Source: Modestobacter sp.
GTDB lineage: Bacteria; Actinomycetota; Actinomycetes; Mycobacteriales; Geodermatophilaceae
Direction: 5' to 3'
DNA length: 5,387 bases
NCBI GenBank assembly: GCA_025965635.1
Contig: JAOPWO010000118.1
Location: forward strand, 1 to 5,387
Shown: positions 5,302-5,387 of the stretch, piece by piece
Numbering within the stretch: the first letter of the stretch is position 1
Layout: the number at the start of each line of letters is the position of its first letter
Made by a program: the position numbers and the translations under genes
Notes under the pieces: model-generated
Database searches by the model: none
What the model saw: the letters and a program-made list of their open reading frames with translations, nothing else
What the model was told of the DNA's origin: nothing

Positions 5302-5387
5302 TGGTGTTCTCCTCGGCCGTCCCGCTCGCCCCCGCGCGCCCACTGTCCTCCTCGTCGGCCGGCGTGGGGTGTCGTGCAGCGGGCCCC
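5285..5387 (-). CDS. C-terminal tail (33 aa) of an upstream gene, unidentified
   Basis: An open frame enters from the window's right edge and stops at TGA (5287 to 5285), inside the start region of the TetR gene (17-nt overlap). The visible residues begin GPAARHPTPADEEDSG and end in TAEENTSDDDR. This acidic, disordered tail with mostly GC third positions looks like a real gene end. An end-over-start overlap of this kind is common within actinobacterial operons. The body of the protein is outside the window, so the family cannot be named. A gene regulated together with the TetR repressor, such as a transporter, is possible. The alternative is that this is simply the TetR gene's leader. Confidence 0.45.
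   Translation of the reverse strand, partial: GPAARHPTPADEEDSGRAGASGTAEENTSDDDR

Noticed and set aside
1..5387. CRISPR arrays, tRNA or rRNA genes, insertion sequences, long direct repeats
   Set aside because: I looked and saw no repeated spacer pattern, cloverleaf-like element, transposase motif or flanking duplication. Base composition is even apart from the short AT-rich palindrome.

Overview
The window is very GC-rich (roughly 70% or more) with strongly GC-biased third codon positions. It starts genes with GTG as well as ATG and carries GC-only hairpins without U-tracts where genes end. Together with the protein families present, this points to a high-GC actinobacterium. A member of the Geodermatophilaceae (Blastococcus, Geodermatophilus or Modestobacter) is my best guess, but that is an inference from family content, not from a marker gene. 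Every gene I can support lies on the minus strand, so in transcription order the window reads from right to left.

Right part (5387 to 4504): the probable acidic C-terminus of an unidentified upstream gene ends at 5285. It overlaps by 17 nt a TetR/AcrR-family repressor (265 aa, GTG start with a good Shine-Dalgarno). The overlap suggests a small translationally coupled unit.

Middle part (4503 to 2759): after a 157-nt gap comes a YsnF-like stress protein (278 aa, PRC-barrel plus DUF2382). The gap carries the only AT-rich patch nearby. It contains a perfect GTTTAC-N3-GTAAAC palindrome and a GGTTT-N15-GGGCAC motif that resembles actinobacterial general-stress (sigma-F/sigma-B type) promoters. The next 136 nt hold three consecutive strong hairpins. 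They lead into a small four-helix, glycine-rich membrane protein (204 aa) with a good Shine-Dalgarno but no visible promoter of its own. The pair looks like a stress or envelope module whose second gene may be expressed by regulated read-through.

Left part (2758 to 1): after two more hairpins comes a 79-aa protein with one His and three Cys in a zinc-ribbon-like pattern. The last feature is the 5' part (719 codons) of a very large DUF4011-family superfamily 1 helicase-like protein. Its N-terminal region looks like a transglutaminase/papain-fold domain, and the window edge falls just after its Walker A motif. DUF4011 helicases are large multidomain nucleic-acid enzymes, often discussed in connection with genome defence. 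It is the most intriguing protein here, but its C-terminal half, which would decide its role, is outside the window.

No RNA genes, CRISPR arrays, insertion sequences or attachment sites were seen. No stretch longer than 300 bases lacks a gene. The long plus-strand open frames are codon-aligned antisense shadows of the minus-strand genes.
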